Part shown: in pieces, positions 1 to 8,549 of the stretch | How the letters are laid out: every line of letters starts with the position of its first letter | Numbering within the stretch: the stretch's first letter is position 1 | Source: an uncultured Prevotella sp. | GTDB taxonomy: Bacteria > Bacteroidota > Bacteroidia > Bacteroidales > Bacteroidaceae | DNA length: 64,000 nucleotides | Direction: 5' to 3' | Assembly (NCBI GenBank): GCA_946404405.1 | Contig: CAMJDL010000006.1 | Location: forward strand, 1 to 64,000 | The notes under the pieces: model-generated | The model's database searches: none | What the model was told of the DNA's origin: nothing | Seen by the model: only the letters and a program-made list of their open reading frames with translations | Program-made: the position numbers and the translations under genes

Positions 1-310
1 GCATGTCCACTTGCTTGGTGTCCTCGTCGCGGTCTTCAAAGAGGTTGATGTCCATTGTCAGCCGGACTTCTGCTGCGCGCTTCTTTTTTCTGTCAAGCGA
101 GATGCAGGTGTTGAGGGCTACGCGGTAGATCCACGTCCGGATGTCGCTGCGATGCTGGAAGCTTTCGAAACCTTTCCAAAGATTGACTAGTACCTCCTGG
201 AACAGGTCGTTGACCTCGTCGGCATCTTGTGAGAACATGTAGCACACGGTGTAGATGGTGCTCTTGTGTTCTGCGACGGTTTGCGCAAATTGTCGTTCTA
301 ATGTTGTCAT
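1..310 (-). CDS. ECF-type RNA polymerase sigma factor (3' part outside window)
   Basis: The minus-strand frame opens with ATG at 310 and stays open to the window edge (103 codons seen). The translation shows sigma-70 region 2: a core-binding helix with DEVNDLFQEVLVNLW at about residues 31-45, followed by TWIYRVALNTCISL and a basic stretch. This is typical of extracytoplasmic-function sigma factors of Bacteroidota. Region 4 lies outside the window. It would direct transcription of a small regulon in response to an envelope or nutrient signal; no anti-sigma gene is visible on this side. A TTAGACG (CGTCTAA on the coding strand) lies 30-40 bases upstream, resembling an ECF -10 element, so autoregulation is possible but unproven. 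Confidence 0.85.
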   Translation of the reverse strand, partial: MTTLERQFAQTVAEHKSTIYTVCYMFSQDADEVNDLFQEVLVNLWKGFESFQHRSDIRTWIYRVALNTCISLDRKKKRAAEVRLTMDINLFEDRDEDTKQVDM

Positions 311-341
311 TGTCTCGTCTGTTTTTAAATCTTTTTGCCCA

Positions 342-372
342 TTAGACGCAACACTGTTACGAAAAACTACAA
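342..372 (-). promoter_or_regulatory. possible ECF-dependent promoter
   Basis: On the minus strand CGTCTAA occurs at 348-342, a -10 element common for Bacteroidota ECF sigma factors, with GTAAC and TTGTAG motifs upstream. The GTAAC is too close to serve as its -35 and the TTGTAG is a weak match, so the assignment is tentative. If real, the sigma factor would autoregulate. Confidence 0.3.
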
Positions 373-389
373 GATATTTGAAAAAATTT

Positions 390-1280
390 TTATGTCAGTA
401 ATAAACCTATGGCTACACAGAGGCCATAGACGAAGATGTTGCGGGCTGTCTCGCCCAGGCATTCGTTGAGTTGACGACCTTCGTGAATACGACGCAACTT
501 AAGCCACGTAAAGACGTGGAGCGTCAGATAAAGGAGTGGTAACACGAAGGCTAGGACATGCCCTTGAGCCCAGAAAAGCAGGCCTGCAAGAACGGCTATG
601 ATTCCGATGGCAAGGTAGAGCCATTCGGAGGCCGTAGCTCCAATTTCGACCACCAGCGTCATCTTGCCGTCACGACGGTCTACTTCACGGTCGCGATAGT
701 TGTTGACGATGAGCAGGGCGTCGATGACGAGTCCGCAGGCCAGTGAGGCCACAACGACGGAGAGCGGGCACGTGTGGAGCTGGACGTAATAGGTGCAGCA
801 GACGGGGACAACGCCGAAGAAGACGAGCACCAGCACGTCGCCCATGCCGACATAAGACAGATGGGTGGTGTAAAGGAAGCAGAAGACCACGCAAAGCAGC
901 CCGACAAGTATCATTTCGAGACCTCCATAGAAGATGAGGGGCAGGCCTACGATACAGGCCAGACAGGTGGTAAAGGCTATGGCACGCTTCATGGCGTCGA
1001 TGCTAACCCAGCCTTGAGTACAAGCACGAAGCGGACCGAGTCGGGTGGCGGGGTCGTCGTTGCCACGGGCGTAGTCGAAGAAATCGTTGACAAAGTTGGC
1101 ATCAATCTGCATGATAAAAGCAAAGAGCAGGCAGAGTAGGGCTGCCGTAGGACTAAAGGTGCCCAGCTCTTGTGAGTCGATATAAGCCAGAGCGGCGCCA
1201 ATCATAACGGGCACGGCTGCTCCAGTGAGTGTTTTGGGGCGTGCCGCCAGAAGCCAAGCCTTAGGTGAGTTTTGTTTCAT
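390..1280 (-). CDS. menA: 1,4-dihydroxy-2-naphthoate polyprenyltransferase (MenA)
   Basis: Integral membrane UbiA-family prenyltransferase that attaches the polyprenyl tail to 1,4-dihydroxy-2-naphthoate in menaquinone synthesis. The 296-aa protein has about eight or nine hydrophobic segments and both Mg-diphosphate-binding Asp motifs: NDFFD at 65-69 and NYRDREVDRRDGK at 194-206. I chose the ATG at 1280 because the sequence following it matches the family N-terminus (KAWLLAARPKTLTGA); an in-frame extension to 1328 reads through the upstream gene. It overlaps the end of the HD-domain gene by 20 bases, so it is the last gene of a translationally linked operon. Menaquinone is the expected quinone of anaerobic Bacteroidales. 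Confidence 0.9.
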   Translation of the reverse strand: MKQNSPKAWLLAARPKTLTGAAVPVMIGAALAYIDSQELGTFSPTAALLCLLFAFIMQIDANFVNDFFDYARGNDDPATRLGPLRACTQGWVSIDAMKRAIAFTTCLACIVGLPLIFYGGLEMILVGLLCVVFCFLYTTHLSYVGMGDVLVLVFFGVVPVCCTYYVQLHTCPLSVVVASLACGLVIDALLIVNNYRDREVDRRDGKMTLVVEIGATASEWLYLAIGIIAVLAGLLFWAQGHVLAFVLPLLYLTLHVFTWLKLRRIHEGRQLNECLGETARNIFVYGLCVAIGLLLT

Positions 1281-1899
1281 CGTCATAGATCTTTTCGAAG
1301 ATGGGGCGCAATTCGCTGGGATTGGCAATGAGTTGGCGCAATTCTGCTAACCAGCGCTCGTTCTGCGAACCGCTAATCCAAAGGTGGATATATCCTCGTG
1401 TGGAGTATTTCTCGTCGAGATGCTGGAGCAGTCGGTTCCAATGGCCTTCGCGGTCGAGTTGGGCATAGTTAGCCAAGCCGTACTGGATGGTACGTCGGAT
1501 GACGTTAGCGGGTTCCAGGTCACGATCGGCCTCAGCCACAATCTTGCCGTAGATGCTGCGTGGTGCACGTGATGCCGAGGCACGATGGTCTTCTACGGCT
1601 TCCTTCATCAATCGAATCTGTTCTGGCGAGAACCAACGTTTAAGTCGGGCATCGGTCATGAGAATCTTGCCGCTGGTAATATGGTGGACGGCACGCGGAC
1701 CGGTAAGTCCCAAGTCGTGATAGGCGGCAATGGTGTAAACCATGTCGACGTCAGCTCCAGTCTGCTGAGCCAGTTGCAGCGAACTGCGAATAACCCGCGT
1801 GACGTGCTCCATGTTATGGGCACGGTCAAACTGCTGATACTGGGGCAGTATCTTCGTCTCGATAAACTCGACAAGATCTAACGAGGGAGTATTCTTCAT
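1261..1899 (-). CDS. HD-domain phosphohydrolase
   Basis: A 212-aa cytoplasmic protein of the HD superfamily of metal-dependent phosphohydrolases. The metal-binding set is visible: His28 or His32 (HNMEH), the His61-Asp62 doublet (AAYHDLG), His105 and Asp125 (VAEADRD). The substrate cannot be told; relatives are annotated only as HD-domain proteins. The start at 1899 is 6 bases after the porin stop, and its end overlaps menA by 20 bases, so it is cotranscribed with an outer-membrane protein gene and a quinone-synthesis gene. It could act on a nucleotide or another phosphorylated metabolite. Confidence 0.8.
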   Translation of the reverse strand: MKNTPSLDLVEFIETKILPQYQQFDRAHNMEHVTRVIRSSLQLAQQTGADVDMVYTIAAYHDLGLTGPRAVHHITSGKILMTDARLKRWFSPEQIRLMKEAVEDHRASASRAPRSIYGKIVAEADRDLEPANVIRRTIQYGLANYAQLDREGHWNRLLQHLDEKYSTRGYIHLWISGSQNERWLAELRQLIANPSELRPIFEKIYDDETKLT

Positions 1900-1905
1900 T
1901 GTTTA

Positions 1906-4272
1906 TTAATTATAGAAGTTCCACGATATGCCCATGTGCATGATGCGTCCGTTGGTGGGATAGTGGGGCGCGAGGAAGTAGTTCTTGGTGCCTGAACCAC
2001 CATTGACGTGACTGTAAGCAATGAAGAAACGTGCACGCTTCAGGTGCATATTGGCATAGACGTCGACCCAAGGATACCCACCGAGTTCCACACGACTGTC
2101 GGCATTCTGCTGTACGGCAAACTGGCTGAGCTGGGGTACGTAGTCGGGGGCGTAATAATTGGTGAAGTAGGTGAGGCAACCACCCAATTCGACACTCAAT
2201 ACACGGGCAACCTTGAACTTCAGGAACAGGTTCGACCAAAGGTTTAGTGCGGGTAGTGGCAATACATCGGTATTGCTGGAATTCTGGTAGGTAACGATGT
2301 TCTCCCAGTTGATGATACCCCATTGGAAATTCTGGCGCACCTGAGCGGTTAGGACATTGATATTACCTGCCGACTGATAGACACCAGCCGTCAGATTCTT
2401 GCGTGCCGTGTCGTCGAGCGTATAACTCATGCCGAAGTAGGTGTAGTTCTGTATCTCGTCAATGGCTACACGCAGTTGGGTATTGGTCTTCTGATAGCTG
2501 AAAAGTCCTTCAATATGTGTACGTGTCTCGCTGTTCAACGACTGGTCCCACCAGAGATGCTTGGAGTGATACTGATTCTGAAAGAAGCGTGGCGTGGTGC
2601 GGCGGAAGAAGGCCTTGGCAGCCAACTGCACGGTATCACCGAAGAGGGCAAAGTTGACATCGGTGTCGAAGTCTACAGCCAGTGCACCAGCATCAAGACC
2701 TGTTACACCGAGTTCGCCAGCCAGATTGAAATGGAGCGTCTTGCCCTGCGTCTTTGCCAATTGGGCACCGATATTAGTGCAATGGCCCGTCCAACTGTTA
2801 AGTACGTAGCGATTACTACCGTCAGTCAGCAATTCAGGCATCTGATACTTACGGTATTCGTACGAGGCAAAGACCTTCAGACCTGCTTTGACATATTTGT
2901 TGAAACCTTCTAGCAAAGCAATGCCAATCGTGTTCTTCACTGACGAGTACTTAAACTGGTCGTAGATGGAATCGCCTGCATAAGTATTATCATAGGTACC
3001 ATTATAATAGGTATTGGCATAATAGTCCTTAGGGGTAATGTATGCCTGGTAGATGCGGTCGTAGCTGTTGATGTCGAGCGTGTGGATAAAACTTGTAACA
3101 GGCACGTACTCCTTCTTCATCGTGGCATCAATAGAGTCTTGAATGGCCTGTGCACGATTCAGACTGTCCAGTTTGGCTTGCGACTCCGCTGAAATGCGTG
3201 TGGTATCAACCACCTCAACAGGTTTTTCGACAACAGGTTCGTCACCCATAATCTTGGCATCCTTGGGACGTCCCATGGGCTTGGCCTCAGTAATCTTCTC
3301 GGAAGGTTTACGGCCACGCGGACTTTCCTCTTTAGCCTCTTTTTCTTCTTTTTTGTTTTTCTGGGCTGATATCGAGGCAAATTTGCGAGCCTGAATCTCT
3401 TCGTCGGTCATCTTCACCTTACGGTAGAATCCTATATTATAACGGTGCGTGAAGAACAGGTGCCGAGAGTCGTTACGGTTCCAGTTGCGTGTAAGAACCG
3501 TAGGAATCTCTTCCTCAGAAAACTGAACGGTCTCTTGCTCAGGATGTGTTATGAGCTTGTCGTTGGCAATACCGCCATTCTCCGTATGTTTACGATGGTA
3601 GAACGATGCCAGCAGATGCATTTGATAGCGGTCGCCACGATAGGAACCAAAAAACGAGGCACGGAAGTTTGAGTTGTTTTGAGCCTGATAATAACCGTTG
3701 CCATAGTGGTAGTCAAGGTCGAAACCAAAACCCAGCCGTTTGTTGGCATTGACGGCAAACTTGGCGTCAATATGGTCTTCACCATGTTGCTGGTCACCAC
3801 AGTTATCGTAGGAGAGATGGGTGTAAGGCGACAATGTGTTGGTGAACAAGAACTCATCGGGCTGCTTGGTGGTATAGTCGTATGGCTGGGTGAAGTAGAA
3901 CTCGTCTGTCTGTTGGCGGTCGATGAAAATACGGCTCAGACGGGGCGAATAGTTGTTACCTGTGGTGTTGTATTCGCCATAAAGACCAGTATTGTAGATG
4001 GAGTTCTGATAAAGATGGGGCATGGTATCATGCTCGGCAGGACGGATGTCACCGAAACGGCGGTCAACAGTCCATACCCAAACACCCTTAGGCACCTCTT
4101 TCTCACCCTTTACGGAGTCGCGCCTATTGGGGTTGAAGTTCTGGTTGCCATACTCGTCATACTGATTGATGTTGCCGTCTACATCCATCTCATTATACAC
4201 CTGAGCCTGCACACCACGAGGCATGCAGACCATAAGCAGCAAGAGAAATGAGGAAAGGACGTTTTTGCTCAT
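1906..4272 (-). CDS. putative outer-membrane porin (Porin_10 type)
   Basis: A 788-aa exported protein with a signal peptide (hydrophobic residues 5-20, cleavage after VQAQ). The rest is rich in aromatic residues and alternating beta pattern, with a C-terminal strand ending in an aromatic residue (GISWNFYN), as expected of an outer-membrane beta-barrel. Overall it matches the Bacteroidota putative-porin family. A Lys/Glu/Pro-rich insert at about residues 295-350 breaks the barrel pattern and probably forms an extended loop or periplasmic linker. The ATG overlaps the TGA of the upstream 55-aa gene (ATGA), indicating coupled translation. The transported substrate is unknown. Confidence 0.8.
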   Translation of the reverse strand: MSKNVLSSFLLLLMVCMPRGVQAQVYNEMDVDGNINQYDEYGNQNFNPNRRDSVKGEKEVPKGVWVWTVDRRFGDIRPAEHDTMPHLYQNSIYNTGLYGEYNTTGNNYSPRLSRIFIDRQQTDEFYFTQPYDYTTKQPDEFLFTNTLSPYTHLSYDNCGDQQHGEDHIDAKFAVNANKRLGFGFDLDYHYGNGYYQAQNNSNFRASFFGSYRGDRYQMHLLASFYHRKHTENGGIANDKLITHPEQETVQFSEEEIPTVLTRNWNRNDSRHLFFTHRYNIGFYRKVKMTDEEIQARKFASISAQKNKKEEKEAKEESPRGRKPSEKITEAKPMGRPKDAKIMGDEPVVEKPVEVVDTTRISAESQAKLDSLNRAQAIQDSIDATMKKEYVPVTSFIHTLDINSYDRIYQAYITPKDYYANTYYNGTYDNTYAGDSIYDQFKYSSVKNTIGIALLEGFNKYVKAGLKVFASYEYRKYQMPELLTDGSNRYVLNSWTGHCTNIGAQLAKTQGKTLHFNLAGELGVTGLDAGALAVDFDTDVNFALFGDTVQLAAKAFFRRTTPRFFQNQYHSKHLWWDQSLNSETRTHIEGLFSYQKTNTQLRVAIDEIQNYTYFGMSYTLDDTARKNLTAGVYQSAGNINVLTAQVRQNFQWGIINWENIVTYQNSSNTDVLPLPALNLWSNLFLKFKVARVLSVELGGCLTYFTNYYAPDYVPQLSQFAVQQNADSRVELGGYPWVDVYANMHLKRARFFIAYSHVNGGSGTKNYFLAPHYPTNGRIMHMGISWNFYN

Positions 4273-4436
4273 ATCTTCATCAGTCTCAGTGTCACTTCGA
4301 TAAACTTAAACACCATGGAGCCAAGGATGATATAGGTGCCCAAGTCATGGTTGTGGAAATAGTACACCAACATACCCGTGGCTGCCCCAACGACAAAGAT
4401 GAGGTTAAGCCTGTTGCGTAGTGAACGGATGCTCAT
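4269..4436 (-). CDS. 55-aa membrane protein, function unknown
   Basis: The reading frame starts at ATG 4436 and ends in TGA at 4269. It encodes a basic N-terminus (MSIRSLRNRLN), a hydrophobic segment (LIFVVGAATGMLVYYF), a short polar turn and a second hydrophobic segment ending EVTLRLMKI, so it should span the membrane twice. I see no known domain. Its reality is supported by context: its ATG overlaps the stop of the DUF4468 gene and its TGA overlaps the ATG of the porin gene, both as 4-base ATGA junctions, so ribosomes would pass through all three genes. Confidence 0.75.
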   Translation of the reverse strand: MSIRSLRNRLNLIFVVGAATGMLVYYFHNHDLGTYIILGSMVFKFIEVTLRLMKI

Positions 4437-5056
4437 TTCAACAATGACTCGAATTTATTAAACAGATAGTCCTTACGATCAATGGTCTTACGACGGAACT
4501 TACCAGACATGGGCAACAGCTTTGTGTTCTTCTTGTTGACAGCCTCCTTGTCGGTAATCCACTCTTCGGCAGTCATGCGCTGGGGAGTACGCTCCTCCTC
4601 ATAGAGATAGCGGATGCGCATCATCTCGATATCAACAGCGCCGTCGCTACACTTGGCACGAAGGGCAAAGAAAAAACGAGTGCGGTCGAGCGAGAGAGTG
4701 GTGTTCTTGAAAACAAGCCACTCCTGATAGATGCCAACAATCTCGTGATTCTGTGCATCGGTAGTGGAAAGCTTCGAATCAATCTGATAGGACGTCTTGG
4801 TAAGACGCTCCATATATTGAAGCATGATGTCGTAAATCTGCGAAGCGGTTTTGCCTGGAGCCTCGATATGTTTGCTGAACACCACTTGTCCGTTGACCTC
4901 AGGTACGGCGCCTTTCAGATATTTGGCTTCAACTTTCGCCTTCGTTTTAACTTCCGGTTTAACTACTTCATCTTCGCTGATTTCCCAGGTGTTGTCCTGA
5001 GCCCATAATGTCAGGGGCACCAGCGCCAACATGGTAAAGAATAACTTTTTCATCAT
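4433..5056 (-). CDS. exported DUF4468-family protein
   Basis: A 207-aa protein with a signal peptide (MMKKLFFTMLALVPLTLWAQ) and a DUF4468-like region from about residue 55 (VVFSKHIEAPGKTASQIYDI), a TBP-like fold common in Bacteroidota. The function is unknown; it should be periplasmic. Two adjacent Met codons (5056, 5053) are possible starts. It is the first gene of the operon leading to the porin and menA, with a sigma-ABfr -7 box at 5101-5108, about 45 bases before the start. The end overlaps the next gene by ATGA. Confidence 0.75.
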   Translation of the reverse strand: MMKKLFFTMLALVPLTLWAQDNTWEISEDEVVKPEVKTKAKVEAKYLKGAVPEVNGQVVFSKHIEAPGKTASQIYDIMLQYMERLTKTSYQIDSKLSTTDAQNHEIVGIYQEWLVFKNTTLSLDRTRFFFALRAKCSDGAVDIEMMRIRYLYEEERTPQRMTAEEWITDKEAVNKKNTKLLPMSGKFRRKTIDRKDYLFNKFESLLK

Positions 5057-5100
5057 TTTTTTATGTGTCTTTTTTGTTTATTTCTGTTCAAAATTTGTTG

Positions 5101-5108
5101 CAAAAGTA
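5101..5108 (-). promoter_or_regulatory. Bacteroidota -7 promoter box (DUF4468-porin-menA operon)
   Basis: Reads TACTTTTG on the minus strand, matching TAnnTTTG. The expected upstream TTTG element is not clear. Confidence 0.5.
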
Positions 5109-5173
5109 CTAATAATAATTGATTTTCGTGCACGTGCGTGTGAAATGTGGGCTGTTTTTTTGATTTTTTAATC

Positions 5174-7192
5174 TTATTTCAACTCCAGCTCCTTTTGCAG
5201 ACGAATGATTTCGTCGCGATATTGGGCAGCCTGCAGGAAGTCGAGTTTTTTGGCTGCCTCCTTCATCAGACGGGTTGTTTGGGCAATGCTCTTTTCCAAC
5301 TGCTGACGGGTCATACGCTCAATAATAGGATCGGCCGCATAGGCTGCAACGGGTTGCTGACTGTTATCTATTGACTGTTGGCTGTTTGCGGCATGCTCCA
5401 GTTCTACTAACGAGACGGTCAGAGCTTTCTTGATTTGCGTGGGGGTAATGCCGTGTTCCTCGTTATACTTCAGCTGTTTTGTACGGCGACGTAGTGTTTC
5501 ATCGATGGTCAGCTGCATGGAGGCGGTGATGTTGTCAGCATACATGATGACCTTGCCGTTGACATTACGGGCTGCACGACCGGCTGTCTGCGTCAAACTG
5601 CGATGAGAACGGAGGAAACCCTCTTTGTCGGCATCAAGTATGGCCACCAACGATACTTCGGGAAGGTCAAGACCCTCGCGCAACAGATTGACACCTACCA
5701 ATACATCGAACGTGCCATTGCGTAGGTTCTCCAGAATTTTTACGCGTTCCAGTGTCGTCACCTCACTATGAATATATGCTGTCTGTACACCGTGGTTCAG
5801 CAGGTATTCACTTAATTCTTCGGCCATACGCTTGGTAAGAGTGGTAATCAGAACGCGCTCTTTGCGGTCAATACGTTGATGGATTTCATCCAAAAGGTCG
5901 TCAATCTGATTCTCGGTGGGACGTACTTCTATCTCGGGGTCTAATAAGCCTGTAGGACGGATAACCTGCTCTACGACAATACCTTCTGCCTCATTCAGCT
6001 CGTAAACGGCTGGGGTAGCAGAGACATAAATGACCTGATGGGTCATAGACTTGAACTCGTCGAACGTCAATGGACGGTTGTCGAAAGCTGCTGGCAGACG
6101 GAAACCATATTCTACCAGATTGGTCTTGCGGGCCCTGTCGCCTCCCCACATGGCACCTATTTGAGGTACTGATACGTGACTCTCGTCAATGACCATCAGA
6201 TAGTCGTCAGGGAAGAAATCAAGCAGGCAATAGGGACGCTCGCCAGCCTGACGACCGTCGAAATATCGGGAGTAGTTCTCTATGCCTGAGCAATGGCCCA
6301 GTTCCTTAATCATCTCCATGTCGTACTCTACGCGCTCCTTGATGCGTTGGGCCTTGATGGTGTCACCCAACTCCTCGAAGAAAGCCACCTGTTTCACCAA
6401 ATCGTCCTGAATATGGCGGATAGCGAGGTTGGTCTGTTCCTGCGTTGTCATAAAGAGGTTGGCAGGGTAAAGCTTATAGGCCTCAAATCTGGCCATGCGT
6501 TGCATGGTGACAGCATCCAGTTCCTCGATGGCGTCTATTTCGTCATCCCAGAACGTGATACGAAGAATAACTTCACTATAAGCCATAGCCACATCAACAG
6601 TGTCACCCTTGACTCGGAAACAACCTCGCTTCAGTTCTATGTCGTTTCGGACGTATAGTGCAGATACCAATTTTCTTAACAATGTATTCCGGTCGAGTAT
6701 TTGTCCGCAATGAATCTCAATAATATTTTCGTTGAGCGCCATTGGACTTCCCATACCGTAAATACATGAAACTGAAGATACAACGATAACGTCTTTTCTT
6801 CCTGACATTAAACTGCTTACGGCACGTAGTCTAAGTCTGTCAATTTCCTCGTTGATGGCTAAGTCCTTCTCAATATATGTGTCGGTAGTCGGCAGGTAGG
6901 CTTCTGGCTGGTAGTAGTCGTAATAACTGACATAATATTCCACGGCGTTATCAGGGAAGAAGCCTCGCATTTCCTCATACAACTGAGCTGCCAACGTCTT
7001 ATTGTGCGATAGAACGAGAGTGGGTTTGTTGACGTTGGCGATGACATTGGCAATGGTAAAGGTCTTACCCGAACCAGTCACGCCCAACAATACCTGCGAT
7101 TTATCGCCTCGTATTAGTCCATCAGTTAGTTGCTGGATAGCTTCCGGTTGGTCGCCTGTAGGTTTGTATTTTGATGTCAATTCGAAGTTCAT
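5174..7192 (-). CDS. uvrB: excinuclease ABC subunit B (UvrB)
   Basis: DNA-damage recognition helicase of nucleotide excision repair; it is loaded by UvrA and then recruits UvrC. The 672-aa protein has the N-terminal family signature (TSKYKPTGDQPEAI), Walker A VTGSGKT, the beta-hairpin region (YYVSYYDYYQPEAYLP), helicase motifs through AGRAARN, and the C-terminal UVR motif (AAQYRDEIIRLQKEL). The ATG at 7192 is preferred over an in-frame TTG at 7201, which lies on the promoter. The linker before the UVR domain (about residues 603-614) is encoded by five tandem 7-bp units, an in-frame copy of the repeat family seen elsewhere in the window. The gene is divergent from bamD. Confidence 0.97.
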   Translation of the reverse strand: MNFELTSKYKPTGDQPEAIQQLTDGLIRGDKSQVLLGVTGSGKTFTIANVIANVNKPTLVLSHNKTLAAQLYEEMRGFFPDNAVEYYVSYYDYYQPEAYLPTTDTYIEKDLAINEEIDRLRLRAVSSLMSGRKDVIVVSSVSCIYGMGSPMALNENIIEIHCGQILDRNTLLRKLVSALYVRNDIELKRGCFRVKGDTVDVAMAYSEVILRITFWDDEIDAIEELDAVTMQRMARFEAYKLYPANLFMTTQEQTNLAIRHIQDDLVKQVAFFEELGDTIKAQRIKERVEYDMEMIKELGHCSGIENYSRYFDGRQAGERPYCLLDFFPDDYLMVIDESHVSVPQIGAMWGGDRARKTNLVEYGFRLPAAFDNRPLTFDEFKSMTHQVIYVSATPAVYELNEAEGIVVEQVIRPTGLLDPEIEVRPTENQIDDLLDEIHQRIDRKERVLITTLTKRMAEELSEYLLNHGVQTAYIHSEVTTLERVKILENLRNGTFDVLVGVNLLREGLDLPEVSLVAILDADKEGFLRSHRSLTQTAGRAARNVNGKVIMYADNITASMQLTIDETLRRRTKQLKYNEEHGITPTQIKKALTVSLVELEHAANSQQSIDNSQQPVAAYAADPIIERMTRQQLEKSIAQTTRLMKEAAKKLDFLQAAQYRDEIIRLQKELELK
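5352..5386 (-). repeat. heptamer tandem array inside uvrB
   Basis: On the coding strand five consecutive 7-bp units: AACAGCC, AACAGTC, AATAGAT, AACAGTC, AGCAACC. They are read in frame as a Gln/Ser/Asn-rich stretch in the linker between the helicase core and the UVR domain. The TAG and TAA triplets in unit 3 and at its junction are out of frame. Confidence 0.75.
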
Positions 7193-7198
7193 AATGTG

Positions 7199-7206
7199 CA
7201 AAGGTA
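7199..7206 (-). promoter_or_regulatory. Bacteroidota -7 promoter box (uvrB)
   Basis: TACCTTTG on the minus strand, ending 6 bases before the uvrB ATG. The mRNA would have almost no 5' leader. Confidence 0.6.
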
Positions 7207-7268
7207 TGTATTTTCATCGTAAAAAACGTTATCTTAGGGCAGAAATTGCTAAAAAAGGTTCTTTTTCC

Positions 7269-7299
7269 TTTGCTTTTCCATATAAAATGTGTAATTTTG
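7269..7299 (+). promoter_or_regulatory. Bacteroidota promoter (bamD operon)
   Basis: TTTG at 7269-7272, 19 bases, then TAATTTTG at 7292-7299; 18 bases before the bamD start. Both elements and spacing match the sigma-ABfr consensus. Confidence 0.75.
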
Positions 7300-7317
7300 C
7301 ACGTCAAAAACAAAAAG

Positions 7318-8160
7318 ATGATGAAAAGACACTCTATAATAGTCCTCTGTGGTGCTGCTCTGATGATGAGCTGCACATCAGAATTTAACAGGGTCTATAA
7401 TATGCAGGATAATGCCTATAAGTACGAATATGCCAAGGAGTGCTTTGCTATGGGCAAGTTTCAGCATGCAGCTATCCTTCTGTCTGATCAGGTAATGTTG
7501 CAGAAAGGACGTCAGAATGCTCAGGAAAGTTTGTATTTGTTGGCCATGTCTCAGTATAAGAACAGAGATTACGAGGCAGCAAGTGCCACTTTTAAGAAGT
7601 ATTTCCAGAGTTACCCTAAGGGCGACTATGCTGAGCAGGCATGTTATCATATTGGCCAGGCTCTTTATCAGAGCGTTCCTGAACCACGTCTCGACCAAAC
7701 TCCTACCGTAGGTGCTATCAATGCCTATCAGAATTTCCTCGACTACTATCCCGATTCAGAGATGCGCGAGGATGCCCAGCAGCGTTTGTTTATTTTGCAG
7801 GACAATTTGGTGCAGAAAGAATATCTCTCTGCCAAGTTGTACTATAACTTAGGTGGTTACTTCGGTAACATCAATTCCAATACCGAATCTAACTATGAAG
7901 CCTGCATTATTACGGCGCAGAATGCTCTCAAGCAATATCCTTATACCGATATGCGCGAAGATTTCTCCGTGCTTATCATGAAAAGTAAATATTTCCTGGC
8001 TGAAAACAGTTCGGAAGAGAAAAAGGTGGAGCGTTTTCGTGATGCCGAGGACGAATGTTACGGCTTCATGAATGAATTCCCCGAGTCGAAAGAAGTAAAG
8101 ACTGCCGAGAAGTATATTGCAAAATGCAAGAAATTCACTGGAACAACAAGTAACAATTAA
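7318..8160 (+). CDS. bamD: outer membrane assembly lipoprotein BamD
   Basis: A lipoprotein of about 280 aa with a signal peptide ending in lipobox LMMSC (Cys19). The remainder is helical TPR-like repeats (for example FAMGKFQHAAILLSDQVML and YKNRDYEAASATFKKYFQ), as in BamD/YfiO, which binds BamA and BamC in the periplasm for beta-barrel insertion. The ATG at 7318 (a second ATG follows at 7321) lies just after a good promoter; the longer frame from 7246 would start before the promoter. It leads a dense run of codirectional genes: rpoZ follows after 35 bases. Confidence 0.88.
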   Translation: MMKRHSIIVLCGAALMMSCTSEFNRVYNMQDNAYKYEYAKECFAMGKFQHAAILLSDQVMLQKGRQNAQESLYLLAMSQYKNRDYEAASATFKKYFQSYPKGDYAEQACYHIGQALYQSVPEPRLDQTPTVGAINAYQNFLDYYPDSEMREDAQQRLFILQDNLVQKEYLSAKLYYNLGGYFGNINSNTESNYEACIITAQNALKQYPYTDMREDFSVLIMKSKYFLAENSSEEKKVERFRDAEDECYGFMNEFPESKEVKTAEKYIAKCKKFTGTTSNN

Positions 8161-8195
8161 ATAAATAGTAAATTTTTCAAATTAGTAAATATAAG

Positions 8196-8549
8196 ATGGA
8201 TTACAAAAAGTCAAAAGCACCGGTTAATACCGTTACACGCAACATTATGGACCTCTGTGAGGACACTGGTAACATCTACGAGAGCGTAGCAATCATTTCA
8301 AAACGTGCTAATCAGATCAGTTTACAGATTAAGGACGACCTGAGCAAGAAGTTGGCAGAGTTTGCCTCCTACAACGACTCATTGGAGGAAGTGTTCGAGA
8401 ATCGTGAGCAGATTGAGATTTCACGTTACTACGAGAAGTTGCCAAAACCCTCATTGCTGGCTACTCAGGAATTTGTGGAGAATAAGATCTACTGGCGTGA
8501 CCCGTCTCGTGACGCTCAGGCCGTAACAGCTATTGAGGAGCGTTTATGA
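8196..8549 (+). CDS. rpoZ: RNA polymerase omega subunit (Rpb6-type)
   Basis: A 117-aa protein matching the Bacteroidota form of RNA polymerase subunit omega. The hallmark is the N-terminal NTVTRNIMDLCEDTGNIYES and the helix ISKRANQIS, which corresponds to the conserved omega/Rpb6 assembly segment. It stabilises the beta' subunit. It sits between bamD and DUF4293, a common arrangement in the phylum, and its last codons overlap the next start (ATGA). Confidence 0.88.
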   Translation: MDYKKSKAPVNTVTRNIMDLCEDTGNIYESVAIISKRANQISLQIKDDLSKKLAEFASYNDSLEEVFENREQIEISRYYEKLPKPSLLATQEFVENKIYWRDPSRDAQAVTAIEERL

